From the NCBI RefSeq assembly GCF_002564045.1, contig NZ_PDJK01000002.1, forward strand, positions 4,402,001 through 4,466,000: a stretch of 64,000 bases of DNA. Reading direction: 5' to 3'. The notes beneath the pieces were generated by a model. The model was not told where the DNA came from and searched no databases. It worked only from the letters and a program-made list of their open reading frames with translations. This DNA comes from Amycolatopsis sulphurea. GTDB taxonomy: Bacteria; Actinomycetota; Actinomycetes; Mycobacteriales; Pseudonocardiaceae. Each line of letters starts with the position of its first letter. The stretch's first letter is position 1. A program made the translations under genes and the position numbers. Shown here in pieces: positions 25,138 through 33,995 of this stretch.

Positions 25138-28100
25138 TCAGCTGGCTGCGATGCGCCCACGTTCGCCCTGGGCCTGTGCACTCGTGGCGCCGGCTGAGTC
25201 GTCCTCGTGGCGCTGTCCCAGCCGGGCAGCCAGCCCCCGAGCCTGCGGAGTCGGCGTCACGTCGATTTCGGCGAGCCGTGTGGTCAGCAGGGTCAGCGTC
25301 CGCGGGATGGCGTCCAGCTGCCCGAGGCGTTCCTGCAGCCGCATGATGTCGCGGTAGAGCAGTTCGTTGTGCGGATCGAAGGCTCGCGCGACTTCCAGCA
25401 GGTCCAGGGTCTGCTGGGGATCGGAGTCCACCAGCGCTCGAGCCAGCGCCGCGACGGCGTCGATGGCGTCGCGGCGGATCGCCTCGCGTGCGGGCTCGAT
25501 CCACTCGTTCGACATGCCTTCGGCTAGTGGGCCGCCGTAGCTGCTGACCACGTCGCGGTATGCGTCGACACGCGCGGAGTCGGTGGCGGCGGCGCGGCGG
25601 GCGGCGACGGCGTTCGCGAAGCGCCAGTAGTCACTGCGAACGTTCGTGGGATCGAGCTGGTAGCGGCCGTTGCTGGCGGAGACGATGTCGGTCACCGTGC
25701 CGTTCGTGGCGGCGGCGAGCGTGCTGCGCATCCGCGACAGCGCTGTGTGCAGGGCGTTGGTTGGCCGCGCCGGCGGGTGCTGGCCCCACAAGGCCGAGAC
25801 GAGCGTCTCGCGGGTGGCACCGTCCGGATGCAGGGCCAGCAGGACTAGCAACTCCTTGGTCCGGGGCTGCAAGGCGCCGGTGATCTCGTGCGCATCGCTG
25901 GTGGCGCCGGGTTCGGGGTGCCAGTGCACGCGCAGGTCGCCGAGCACGGTCACGGTGATGAGCGCTGCGCTGGTGCCCTGTTCACCGCTGCTGCTGCTGG
26001 TGGTGGTCGGCGGTGTCTCGGCCACAGGTTTGGCGGGCTCGCTGGTGGACGCCGGTTCGTCGGCTTCGCCCTCGTCGTGGTGCTCGGTCTCGTCGTCGGC
26101 CAGGCGCGGCGCGGCCTGCCGGCCGCTGGGGGCCGGTGGGCGCAGCCGGACGCCGGGCGGCTGAACCTGAGCGGGCCCGAGGATCTCCAGCTCAGTGTCC
26201 GGAGCTGCCGGTGCCATGGCCGCGGCCGTGACTTCCAGTTCAATCTCGTCCGCGCCCGAGCCGCCGGTCTCAAGAGGGTCGGCATCGCCCGGCGCTTGGT
26301 CGTTGCCGGCGGGGTGTGCCGCCACGATGCGAGGGCGCGGCACGGGCGGCGCGACGAGGTCGTCGGTGGCCGGCGGGTCGGGTTCGGCTTGACGCAGCAG
26401 GGCCAGCAGTTCGGCCGCGTCGTCGTCGCCGAGGCGGAACATCTGGGTGCCACGCAGGGCCTCGCCCAGGCCGGGGCCGGTGGCCGAGATCGTGCCGTCG
26501 TCGCGGACGTAGGCGGTGACGCCGGGTTGCCACTGGCCCAGCAGCAGACCGGTGACGCCGAACGGCGCTCCGTTGTCCAGGATCGCCTGCAACCGCGGGT
26601 GGTGTGCTGGTGGTCGTGCCACCAGCACCAGAGGCGGACAGGTTCCTGGCTCCGCGTCGGGTTCACGGCTGTCCGTAGCTCGCACCAGGGTTTCGGCCTC
26701 CAGCGCGTCCAGCGCGTCCTCCAGGTTGGCGACGACTCGCACGGCCGAGGGCAGGTGAGCTTGGGTTGCTCCGCGTCCGAGCACGGAGACCAGGTCGTCG
26801 GCCGGGACGACGATCGTCCCGGCCGATGTTGCCGGGTGGTCAGGGGAGGTGGTGAGCGCGGTGATCAGCAGAGCATGGATTGCGGCGGGAGCGCCGGCGC
26901 CGACCAGGCCGAGGCCGCGGGCGGTCGCGAGGTCGAGGGCGACCTCGCGACCGTCGCGGACGCCCAGACCTGGCGCGACGGTGGGGGGTCGGCCGCCGCC
27001 GGTCTGGGGTGTGCCCACCACGAGGGGCGGCGCGGGCGGGACACGCTGCGGACGCTGCTGTTCCTCGTCGTCCGGGTAGTCCTTGTCAAGGTCGATCTCG
27101 TCGTCGGTCTCGGAGCGCAGGTGTGCCAGCCGCAACTGGTAGACCACCGGGGCGACGGGCAGGTCGTCGCGGTCGCCGCTGCCGGGTCGGTATCGGCTGT
27201 TGTGGCGGCGGCGGGCGACGAGCAATGCCGTGCTGATAGCGGCGGCCAGGCCGAGTCCGACGAACAGCTCCGGTCCCCAGCGGAAGCCGGGTTCACTCGT
27301 TGCGGGAGCCGAGGTGGTGCCGCTCGTGGGCGGTGGTGCCTGTTGGGGGGACGGCGCTGGTTGCGCTGGCGTGGACGGTTGGATGCTTGGTGGTGGAACA
27401 GTGGTGGTCGGCGGGGCGGGAGCGGATTGGTCTGGGTCGGCTGGCTGTTGCGGCGGCATCGCGGGCGCGCTCGCGTCGCGAGGCAGTGCGAGTTCCTCGC
27501 CGGGGAAGATCAGGCTGGGTTTGGTGAAGGTGTGCCCGTTCGGTTGCGGTTTGCCCTTGTTGAGGGCGAAGATCTCCGGCCAGCGCGCGCCGTCGTCGAG
27601 GGTGCGTTCGGCGATGCGCGACAACGAGTCGTGCACCCCGTTCTGTGGTGCGAGCACGACCACCGACTCCGGATGTGTGGGTGCGGCGACGGTGGTGCTG
27701 TCTCCGGTGGTGGTCTGGGTAGTGAAGACCGCGTTGCGGGCCACCGGGGTCTCACCGGCGGGGAACGGGTGTTGCCAGGCCGGGGCGGTCGCCACGACTT
27801 GCGATCCGGTCCCGAGCGCCGTGGACAACGAGGTGGGTGGTGCCGGGGCGGGCCGATTGCCCAGTACTGCCAGCAGGACCGCGCCGACCAGTACGGCCGC
27901 CAGCGCGTGCATCGGACCGGCGGCGGAGAAGGCCGGCAACCGGGCCGCGTCGAACCCGCTCCGAGCCAGATCGGCCGTGCACCGAAGGACGTCGATGGTG
28001 AACGCGGCCCACGTGATCCAGCACAGGCAGGCGAGGAAGTCCAGCAGGAACGTGGTCGTCATCGGGCCAAGCAGCACGCCCTGGACCTCGGCCCACGTCG

Positions 28101-28308
28101 GGACGTGGTTCGGCAACGGCCAGCCGACGTAGCGCCACAAGGCCCCGGGCAAGCCCGCTACAAGCGCGAGCAGCACCGCGGCTCCGATGAGCCCGCGGAG
28201 CACCCGGCCGCCGAACCGGAACATGCTGGCCAGCGCCCACCACACGCGGCGGCCCGCGCCGGGTGACCGCGTCGGCTCCCGGCCGGACTGGTGCGATGTC
28301 GAGGTCAC
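25138..28308 (-). CDS. Membrane LysM-BTAD regulator of the Tad locus
   Basis: 1056 residues. The N-terminus has three membrane segments (about 33-52, 78-100 and 133-150). A LysM-like domain follows (about 195-260, with VVVLAPQNGVHDSLSRIAER, WPEIFALNKGK and LIFPGEELALP). Next come a proline/threonine-rich stretch, another hydrophobic segment and a large cytoplasmic part. The C-terminal 250 residues hold a winged helix (LQPRTKELLVLLALHP, ALWGQHPP) and a bacterial transcriptional activator domain (BTAD, SARP-like) rich in helical repeats. LysM-BTAD proteins are characteristic of actinobacterial Tad/Flp loci. It may couple wall sensing to pilus expression; that is inference. Confidence 0.82.
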   Translation of the reverse strand: MTSTSHQSGREPTRSPGAGRRVWWALASMFRFGGRVLRGLIGAAVLLALVAGLPGALWRYVGWPLPNHVPTWAEVQGVLLGPMTTTFLLDFLACLCWITWAAFTIDVLRCTADLARSGFDAARLPAFSAAGPMHALAAVLVGAVLLAVLGNRPAPAPPTSLSTALGTGSQVVATAPAWQHPFPAGETPVARNAVFTTQTTTGDSTTVAAPTHPESVVVLAPQNGVHDSLSRIAERTLDDGARWPEIFALNKGKPQPNGHTFTKPSLIFPGEELALPRDASAPAMPPQQPADPDQSAPAPPTTTVPPPSIQPSTPAQPAPSPQQAPPPTSGTTSAPATSEPGFRWGPELFVGLGLAAAISTALLVARRRHNSRYRPGSGDRDDLPVAPVVYQLRLAHLRSETDDEIDLDKDYPDDEEQQRPQRVPPAPPLVVGTPQTGGGRPPTVAPGLGVRDGREVALDLATARGLGLVGAGAPAAIHALLITALTTSPDHPATSAGTIVVPADDLVSVLGRGATQAHLPSAVRVVANLEDALDALEAETLVRATDSREPDAEPGTCPPLVLVARPPAHHPRLQAILDNGAPFGVTGLLLGQWQPGVTAYVRDDGTISATGPGLGEALRGTQMFRLGDDDAAELLALLRQAEPDPPATDDLVAPPVPRPRIVAAHPAGNDQAPGDADPLETGGSGADEIELEVTAAAMAPAAPDTELEILGPAQVQPPGVRLRPPAPSGRQAAPRLADDETEHHDEGEADEPASTSEPAKPVAETPPTTTSSSSGEQGTSAALITVTVLGDLRVHWHPEPGATSDAHEITGALQPRTKELLVLLALHPDGATRETLVSALWGQHPPARPTNALHTALSRMRSTLAAATNGTVTDIVSASNGRYQLDPTNVRSDYWRFANAVAARRAAATDSARVDAYRDVVSSYGGPLAEGMSNEWIEPAREAIRRDAIDAVAALARALVDSDPQQTLDLLEVARAFDPHNELLYRDIMRLQERLGQLDAIPRTLTLLTTRLAEIDVTPTPQARGLAARLGQRHEDDSAGATSAQAQGERGRIAAS

Positions 28309-28412
28309 AGCTGACTCGTTTCCTTGGCAGTACAGGGCTTTAGGGTTCGATGCTCACCACTTCACGGGGCAACGGATGCACGCGTCGGGTGTGTCTTGGT
28401 GACAATCGCCTT

Positions 28413-28862
28413 TCAGGTCACCCCCGCCGTGACGCGTTCGGGCGTGCCCGCGGTGTCGGTGCGAGGTGCGGCGGGCTCGCGCGGCACGGACGCAAGGCCG
28501 TTTGTCGGTCCCTTCGTCGCGGACGGTCCTCGGGCTGTGGTGCTCGCCGCAGTCACAGCGGGCTTCTTCTTTTTCGTGGTGCGGTTCGGTTTCCGGGTCG
28601 TGAGCCATCCCGTCAGATCGGCTGCCGGAATGTTGGTGAACCGCGCCAGCTCGTCGATGTCCAGCACGTCGCTCGCGTCAGCGAGTACTTCGCCGAGCTG
28701 TCGTTCGACCTCATCGAGTTGCGCGGCGAGCTCGGTTCGGGTCTTGGCGAGTTCGCCGACTTGCTTTGCCGCGGCGGTTCGCTTCAGTCGCCGAGCCGTG
28801 TCGGCCGCCTCGACTCGGCGGTCGATCTCCTCGGCCGTGGCGATCTCGTCGGTCGTAGCCAT
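28413..28862 (-). CDS. Small coiled-coil protein of the Tad operon
   Basis: 149 residues from the ATG at 28862. Residues about 5-65 are predicted to form a long charged helix (TRTELAAQLDEVERQLGEVL). A short HTH-like patch follows (DIDELARFTNIPAADLTGWL), then a Lys/Thr/Ala-rich tail. That patch looks like a degenerate AlpA/MerR-type recognition helix. It sits between the TadG-like gene and the LysM-BTAD regulator. Function unknown; a small regulator or scaffold is possible. Confidence 0.55.
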   Translation of the reverse strand: MATTDEIATAEEIDRRVEAADTARRLKRTAAAKQVGELAKTRTELAAQLDEVERQLGEVLADASDVLDIDELARFTNIPAADLTGWLTTRKPNRTTKKKKPAVTAASTTARGPSATKGPTNGLASVPREPAAPRTDTAGTPERVTAGVT

Positions 28863-28908
28863 CCTGATCTCCTCTGTGTTGACGTACTGGTGTGAGCGTT
28901 TGGTGCGG

Positions 28909-29400
28909 CTATGGGTCGATGGTCACCACCCCGCGCTGGGGATGAGCGCTGCCGTTGCCATGGACGGTGAGGCTGGAGATCCCGACCATGCCGAGCAGTT
29001 GCGTGTTGTGGGAGGCGGTGATGGTGACCGTGACGGTGTCTCCGGAGACGGACACGGTCCCGGAGGCGCCGACGGTGGCGAGGTAGCTTTGCGCGTCGAC
29101 GGCCGCTTGGGCCGGCACCAGTTGGAGGGTGCCGGTGCTGCGGTATGCGGAGAGGTCGATGGCCTGGGCGCCTGCGCGGGCGGCGGCCTCCGCCTGCCCG
29201 TTGGCCTTGACCTTGGTGGACAAGGCCAAGCCACCGTCCAGGGTCAGCCCGGCCAGCGCGAGGATCCCGATGGTGAGTACCACGACGAACGCGGTCGTCC
29301 GGCCGTCGTCGGCTCGCCACCAGGTCCGCCGCTGCGTTCGCCACCAATGGCTCCACCGTGTCCACCAGAGTGTCGACTTATCGTGTGCCTGGCGGATCAT
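28909..29400 (-). CDS. TadG-like minor pilus protein
   Basis: 163 residues from the ATG at 29400. An arginine- and tryptophan-rich cytoplasmic N-terminus is followed by GRTTAFVVVLTIGILALAG, one membrane helix, and then a beta-rich outer part (VSVSGDTVTVTITASHNTQ). It matches TadG/Rv3657c-like proteins of actinobacterial Tad systems. Unlike the two TadE-like neighbours it lacks the Glu after the GR/GS processing site, so it is probably not cleaved by the prepilin peptidase. The start overlaps the upstream stop by ATGA. Confidence 0.75.
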   Translation of the reverse strand: MIRQAHDKSTLWWTRWSHWWRTQRRTWWRADDGRTTAFVVVLTIGILALAGLTLDGGLALSTKVKANGQAEAAARAGAQAIDLSAYRSTGTLQLVPAQAAVDAQSYLATVGASGTVSVSGDTVTVTITASHNTQLLGMVGISSLTVHGNGSAHPQRGVVTIDP

Positions 29401-29942
29401 GCGCCGCCTCCGGAGGCGTTCCCCGAGATCGAGCGCCAGGTGTCGACTGGTTCGACAGCGGTGGCGGACAAGCGTTTCTGACCGGGAACTCCAAGGATCA
29501 ATGCGTCGCCGAAGTCGACGGCGCACGATACAGTCACGCTGACGGTGCCGCCTGGTCGCATTCCGCCGGTGGCGGTGTCCACGCTCAGGGACGCGCACGA
29601 GACTCCGGCCGAGGACAGCGCGTTGGCGGCGGTGGACTGGGCCGCCGCCGTCGCGGTGGCTGTGATGCGTTCGATGCTCGCAGCGCGGGCCGCTTGGTGC
29701 GCGGCATCGTCCAGCCGCAGCCGGGCATCCACCCCTCGGTGGATCACCACGGCGACGAACACGAGCAGCATGACCAGAAACGGCGCCGCTAGGGTGACTT
29801 CCGTAGCCACGGAGCCCCGGTCCGCGCGCCACCAGGCCACCCACCAACTCCAGCGGGGGTGATCGCGCCGCAGGGGGCGTTCTGGACTACCGGACGGGCA
29901 CGTGGTGGCGGTCCGGGCGGTGGGCGTGTTCGTGGTCGTCAT
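29397..29942 (-). CDS. TadE-like pseudopilin
   Basis: 181 residues. The motif DRGSVATEVTLAAPFLVMLL shows the pseudopilin cleavage site G-SVATE with Glu at +5, followed by the hydrophobic helix. The outer part has a cysteine pair (AGVSCASLSV and TVSCAV) likely to form a disulfide. The family assembles with Flp pilin to form or prime the pilus. The ATGA overlap with the TadG-like gene indicates a single transcript. Confidence 0.8.
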   Translation of the reverse strand: MTTTNTPTARTATTCPSGSPERPLRRDHPRWSWWVAWWRADRGSVATEVTLAAPFLVMLLVFVAVVIHRGVDARLRLDDAAHQAARAASIERITATATAAAQSTAANALSSAGVSCASLSVDTATGGMRPGGTVSVTVSCAVDFGDALILGVPGQKRLSATAVEPVDTWRSISGNASGGGA

Positions 29943-29951
29943 GGCGTCCGA

Positions 29952-30464
29952 TCACCTACCGCTGGCCAGATCGGGGACGAACCGTTCGACCGGGCCGGAC
30001 GCCTCGGCGTGCACCGGCAAGCTGAGGAACGGGATCACCGACGTCGCGGTTCCGGAGATCCGGATCGACGCCGAGTTGGAGGTGCGGTCGGCACCAACAC
30101 TGGCTCCGGTCAATGGGCCGCGTGCGAGCTGATCGAGCATCTGCTGCGCACTCGCGCTGCCCGCGGCCGCGGTTCCGTTCTGGGCTCGTGCGGCGGCGAG
30201 CCCCTGGGATGTGGCTGCCTGGGCGATGTGCGTGGCGTGCGACCACAACGCGAACTGCACGATCGCCAGCAGCATCAACAGAAGCAGCGGTGTCGCGATC
30301 ACCAGCTCCGCACTGACAGCGCCGCGGTCACCGCGCAGCAGCAGCCGGATATGGGCTCGTGAGGCCGTCCTCCCGCGCGCAGGCCGCGACCGGCCATCAC
30401 CGCAGCCTCTGTCGGCACGGTGACGGCGGCGGCGCGACCATTGTGCCTGCTCCCCGCGTATCAC
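29952..30464 (-). CDS. TadE-like pseudopilin
   Basis: 170 residues if the GTG at 30464, two bases after the flp stop, is the start; no good ribosome site was seen, so a shorter form is possible. DRGAVSAELVIATPLLLLML contains the cleavage site G-AVSAE with Glu at +5 and the hydrophobic helix. A helical region (ALWSHATHIAQAATSQGLAA) and a short beta-rich tail follow. It is one of two TadE-type proteins in this operon. Confidence 0.78.
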   Translation of the reverse strand: MIRGEQAQWSRRRRHRADRGCGDGRSRPARGRTASRAHIRLLLRGDRGAVSAELVIATPLLLLMLLAIVQFALWSHATHIAQAATSQGLAAARAQNGTAAAGSASAQQMLDQLARGPLTGASVGADRTSNSASIRISGTATSVIPFLSLPVHAEASGPVERFVPDLASGR

Positions 30465-30466
30465 GG

Positions 30467-30655
30467 CTACAGGTTGATGCCGTTGGCCTTGGCGGTGACC
30501 TTCGCGATGATGATCGCGATGATCGCCAGCGCGGCCACCACCAGCAGCGCCGTCACCAGCACGGTCTCGGTCGAGTACCCGGCCTCGGGTTCCCGGCGCA
30601 GCACTTCCCACCGTGCTTTTACCGTCGTCCACAATGTCACCAGGTAGAGGTGCAT
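30467..30655 (-). CDS. flp: Flp-type pilin
   Basis: 62 residues from the ATG at 30655. A 28-residue leader ends in REPEAG, followed by YSTETVLVTALLVVAALAII, a long hydrophobic helix, and the short tail AKVTAKANGINL. Size, leader and helix match Flp/Fap major pilins of the Tad family. In most Flp pilins the conserved Glu is at +5 after the glycine; here it is at +4 (G-Y-S-T-E). The prepilin peptidase encoded at 37618-38271 should process it. It is placed between tadC and the tadE-like genes as in other actinobacteria. Confidence 0.82.
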   Translation of the reverse strand: MHLYLVTLWTTVKARWEVLRREPEAGYSTETVLVTALLVVAALAIIAIIIAKVTAKANGINL

Positions 30656-30691
30656 CGCGTTTCTCCTCCCATTTCCACGTGGTCCCGCAGC

Positions 30692-31594
30692 TCACAGTCC
30701 ATTGAGGACTTGAGTGAGAGCGGGGTAGGCGATGAACGCCAAGAAGCCCAGGAACAACGCCATCACCGGCAGCGACATGCGTTCGGTGGCGGCCTGGGCG
30801 TCGCCTTCGGCGTTGGTGATCTGGTGGGTACGCAGGGCACCGGCCTTGGCTGCCAGTGAGGTGCGGACCTTCGCGCCTTCGGTGCCGGCCAGGCTGACCG
30901 AGGCGGCGAGCTCGGACAGTTCGGTGACGTCGAGTTCCTCGCCGAGCTGGCGCAGCGTCGCCCATGGTGTTGTGCGGGTCAGCCGGGCGGTGTCCAGGGC
31001 TCGGCGGATCTGCTCGAACGCCCAGCCTCGGCCGATGGCGACCGAGTCGTTCAGCGCGCTGTCGACCCCGGCGCCACCGGCCAGAGTGATCCACACCAGG
31101 TCGAGGTAGGCGGACAGGGCGTGGCGGAACCCGGTGCGCAGCTTCGCCGCGTCGGACTTCGCTTGCAGGTCGGGCAGGACGAATCCCGCAGCGGCCAGAA
31201 CGAGTCCGGCGATGATCGGGAACTCGATTCCCAGCGACAACCCGGCCAGCGTGAGCAGCAGTTGCAGCAGGACGGGGGCGAGCAGCCCGGCGATCGCGAG
31301 GGTTGCCTTCTCCGCCAGATGGGTCGCGACCGGGCGGCCGATGACCGCCAGATCGCGAGCCAGCCGCTCGCCGGGCAGACCGAGCGCCCGCAACGGCGCG
31401 ATGAACGGGCGACCGAGCCGGGCCGCCCACCCAGTGTCCTTGGCGGCCAGGATCGGCGTCGGCGCGGGCGCCGCCGTGCTGCGCGCCAGGACCGCGCCCA
31501 GAGCGGGCCGGGGAGGGAAAGCCCACACCGCCAGCGCCCACAGGCCGAGGCCCAGCCCGGCTCCCAGAATCAGTGCGGTGATCACGGTGGTCAC
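30692..31594 (-). CDS. tadC: TadC-like inner-membrane platform protein
   Basis: 300 residues from a GTG (31594) overlapping the tadB stop. The N-terminal membrane helix is followed by two central helices (ATLAIAGLLAPVLLQLLLTL and FPIIAGLVLAAAGFVLPDL), a cytoplasmic T2SF helical bundle with VDSALNDSVAIGRGWAFEQI, and a C-terminal helix (MALFLGFLAFIAYPALTQVL). TadB and TadC together form the membrane platform for the TadA ATPase. Length is normal for the family. Confidence 0.85.
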   Translation of the reverse strand: MTTVITALILGAGLGLGLWALAVWAFPPRPALGAVLARSTAAPAPTPILAAKDTGWAARLGRPFIAPLRALGLPGERLARDLAVIGRPVATHLAEKATLAIAGLLAPVLLQLLLTLAGLSLGIEFPIIAGLVLAAAGFVLPDLQAKSDAAKLRTGFRHALSAYLDLVWITLAGGAGVDSALNDSVAIGRGWAFEQIRRALDTARLTRTTPWATLRQLGEELDVTELSELAASVSLAGTEGAKVRTSLAAKAGALRTHQITNAEGDAQAATERMSLPVMALFLGFLAFIAYPALTQVLNGL

Positions 31595-32514
31595 ACCTGC
31601 CTCTCGGCGACGAGTGCGGGCTGGTCCTCGGAATCGGCGGCCAGAGACAAGAACCGTTCGGGCTCGGCGACCCTGGCGACCCGCACCAGCCACGCGAACC
31701 CCAGTCCAAACAGGACCCCGATGCCCAGCAGGACGATCTGCCCGGTAGCCGAGTCATAGGCCGACAGGTACGGGCGGTTGAGCAGCACGACGGCCACGGC
31801 GAAGCACAAGGTGGTGCCGACGATCACCCGCACGCTGGTTCGGGTTCGGGCGCGTCCGGCTTCGACCCGCATCCGCATCGAGGCTTGCTCGCGCGCGGTG
31901 TGCGCCAGCGAGCCGAGCAAGTCGCCGAGCTGACGGGCCCGCTGTTCTGCCGCGAGCACCAGCGCGGCGATGACGAGGTCGCCGGTGGGGTCGGCGAGCT
32001 GGCCGGCCAGGTGGCGCAGAGAGGGCGCCAGCCGGTCTCCGTTCTCGATCCGCACCGCGAGTTCGGTGATCTCGCTGCGGATGGCGGGCGGCGCCAGCGG
32101 AGCGGTCGCGAGGATGGCCTGCTCCAGCCCGGCGGCGGCCGAGAGCGTGTCGCGCAGCATCTCCGTCCACGTCGCGATCGCTTCGATCCGCGCCACTCTG
32201 CGGGCGTGCTCGGGGTCGCGGCCCAGGACACGGGGCAATGCCCAGACCGCGAGCCCGGCAAGCACGGCGCCGACGATCCAGCCAGTGGACACCCCGGTGA
32301 GCACACCCACCGCGACCGCCAGGCCGATCCGCAGCGCCTGGCGCTGGTCTCGCGGCGCGGCTTGGGCGCGGCGCGTCTGCCCGCGGCGGAACAGTCCGGA
32401 GCGCCGGTTCGGGTCCACGCCGCGCCAGCCGATGATGACCAGCAGCAGCCCAACCCCGGCACCGACGCCGAGCAAGGCAGACAGGGCGGCGGTGGCGCTG
32501 ATCGTGATGTTCAC
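31591..32514 (-). CDS. tadB: TadB-like inner-membrane platform protein
   Basis: 307 residues from a GTG (32514) overlapping the tadA stop; the longer open frame upstream is antisense-like composition and lies within tadA. Hydrophobic segments sit near the N-terminus (ALLGVGAGVGLLLVIIGWRG), at about 75-110, and at the C-terminus (two, including VRVIVGTTLCFAVAVVLLN). The T2SF domain contains IEAIATWTEMLRDTLSAAAG and EQARQLGDLLGSLAHTAREQ-like helices. Partner of TadC and TadA in pilus assembly. Confidence 0.85.
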   Translation of the reverse strand: MNITISATAALSALLGVGAGVGLLLVIIGWRGVDPNRRSGLFRRGQTRRAQAAPRDQRQALRIGLAVAVGVLTGVSTGWIVGAVLAGLAVWALPRVLGRDPEHARRVARIEAIATWTEMLRDTLSAAAGLEQAILATAPLAPPAIRSEITELAVRIENGDRLAPSLRHLAGQLADPTGDLVIAALVLAAEQRARQLGDLLGSLAHTAREQASMRMRVEAGRARTRTSVRVIVGTTLCFAVAVVLLNRPYLSAYDSATGQIVLLGIGVLFGLGFAWLVRVARVAEPERFLSLAADSEDQPALVAERQV

Positions 32515-33995
32515 CGCGGCCACCAGCCTTCCGGCTGCTCCAGTAGGCCGGGGTCGAACCCGGCGTCGACGAGGTCGTCGAGGGTGTCGGTGCGCAGCGC
32601 TCCGGCCACCGGGCGGGCGCGGCGGTCCGCGCCGGGCCGGTAGACCTCGTTGGAGACCACCTGCGGGCCGTCGGCGCCGACGACCTCGCGGATCGAGGAC
32701 ACGACGCGAGTGGTGCGGTCGGTGCCGCGGGCCAGATGCACGACAAAATGCACCGCCGAGGCCACCAGCAGGTTCGTCGCGTCCAGCGGCAGGCGCTCGA
32801 CGCCTTGCGCGGCATAGGACGCCAGCCGGGTAAAGGCGATCCGCGAGCTGGAGGCGTGCAGCGTCGCCATCGAGCCGTCGTTGCCCTGGCTCATGGCGTT
32901 GCACATCGGGATGACCTCCGGTCCGCGGATCTCACCGACGATCACCCGGTCCGGCGACATGCGCAGGCCCCAGCGCACCAGCTCGGCCTGGGAGATCGCG
33001 CCCTCGCCCTCGACGTTCGCTTCACGGGCCTGGAAGGCGGTCACGTCGGCGTGGACGTCAGGGTCGAGTTCCAGACCGAGCTCGAAGGCGTCCTCAATGG
33101 TCACGATGCGCTCCATCGAGTCCATCTCCGACGCGAGTGCCCGCAGCAGGGTGGTCTTGCCCGCGCCCGTGCCGCCGGTGATCAGGATGTTCTTGCGTGC
33201 CCGCACCAGCGCGCGCAGGAATTGCTCCAGACCGGGGTCGATGGTGCCGCGAGCGCGCAGTTCAGGCAGTGTCACCGTGAGGTAGCCGTGCCGGCGGATC
33301 GACAGCGAGGTCACCCCGCCCGCGGTCAGACCCATCACCGCGAACAACCTCTCCCCGCCGGGCAGTTGGAGGTTGACCGCAGGGGAGCCGTAGTCGAAGC
33401 GGCGTTCCTGGCTGGATGCGCGCGCCGCGAGCAGCCGGACCAGATCGGTCAGCTCCTCGTTCGAGCCCGCGATCGGAGCGACCCGCGCGCGGCGGCCGTC
33501 GTTGTACTGCACGAAGACCCGATCGAACCGGTTGGCGTTGATCGTCTCCACCGCCGGGTCATCCAGCAGGGGCTGCAGCCCGGCCATGCCGAACAGTTCG
33601 TTGATGACCTCGGTGATCACCCGCTGCTCGATATCCCGGCCGACCAACGCCCGATTGTCCATCAGCTCGTTCTCGCTGTGCGCGGCCACCGCGTCCTCCA
33701 GGATCGCCTGCGCCAGCTCGCGGCGGCCCTCCCTGGTGACCGGGGCGCCGGTGCGGTTCTGCTGTGCATCCACTCGCAGCGGCAGTTCGGTACCGAGTGT
33801 GTCTCGCAGGTGCTGGCGAAGCCGTCCGACCGCCTCGGTCGCCTGCCTTGGCTCCGGGCCGCTCGGAGCAGGCTGTCGCAACGGTTGCGCCCAGCTGGGA
33901 TGGCCGGCCGGAGTCGTTGGCCAGGCGGGTGGCTGTCCCTGCTGCTGGGGGCGCAGAGGCACCGGCGGCGGATAGCCGTTGGACGGATAGGTCAT
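32511..33995 (-). CDS. tadA: TadA/CpaF-type pilus assembly ATPase
   Basis: 494 residues from the ATG at 33995. A 50-residue proline/glutamine-rich N-terminus precedes the helical N domain. Walker A is GGTGAGKT (274-281), the Asp box is ERIVTIEDAFELGL, Walker B is PDRVIVGEIRGPE (about 348-360) and the His box is GSMATLHASS. This hexameric secretion ATPase of the TadA/VirB11 family powers Flp pilus extrusion on the cytoplasmic face. Overlaps with tadZ and tadB (ATGA) show a tightly coupled operon. Confidence 0.93.
   Translation of the reverse strand: MTYPSNGYPPPVPLRPQQQGQPPAWPTTPAGHPSWAQPLRQPAPSGPEPRQATEAVGRLRQHLRDTLGTELPLRVDAQQNRTGAPVTREGRRELAQAILEDAVAAHSENELMDNRALVGRDIEQRVITEVINELFGMAGLQPLLDDPAVETINANRFDRVFVQYNDGRRARVAPIAGSNEELTDLVRLLAARASSQERRFDYGSPAVNLQLPGGERLFAVMGLTAGGVTSLSIRRHGYLTVTLPELRARGTIDPGLEQFLRALVRARKNILITGGTGAGKTTLLRALASEMDSMERIVTIEDAFELGLELDPDVHADVTAFQAREANVEGEGAISQAELVRWGLRMSPDRVIVGEIRGPEVIPMCNAMSQGNDGSMATLHASSSRIAFTRLASYAAQGVERLPLDATNLLVASAVHFVVHLARGTDRTTRVVSSIREVVGADGPQVVSNEVYRPGADRRARPVAGALRTDTLDDLVDAGFDPGLLEQPEGWWPR

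Noticed and set aside
29952..31757. 601-codon frame through tadC, flp and a tadE-like gene
   Set aside because: Only its last part (from about 30464) is a real tadE-like protein; the rest is an out-of-frame shadow of tadC.
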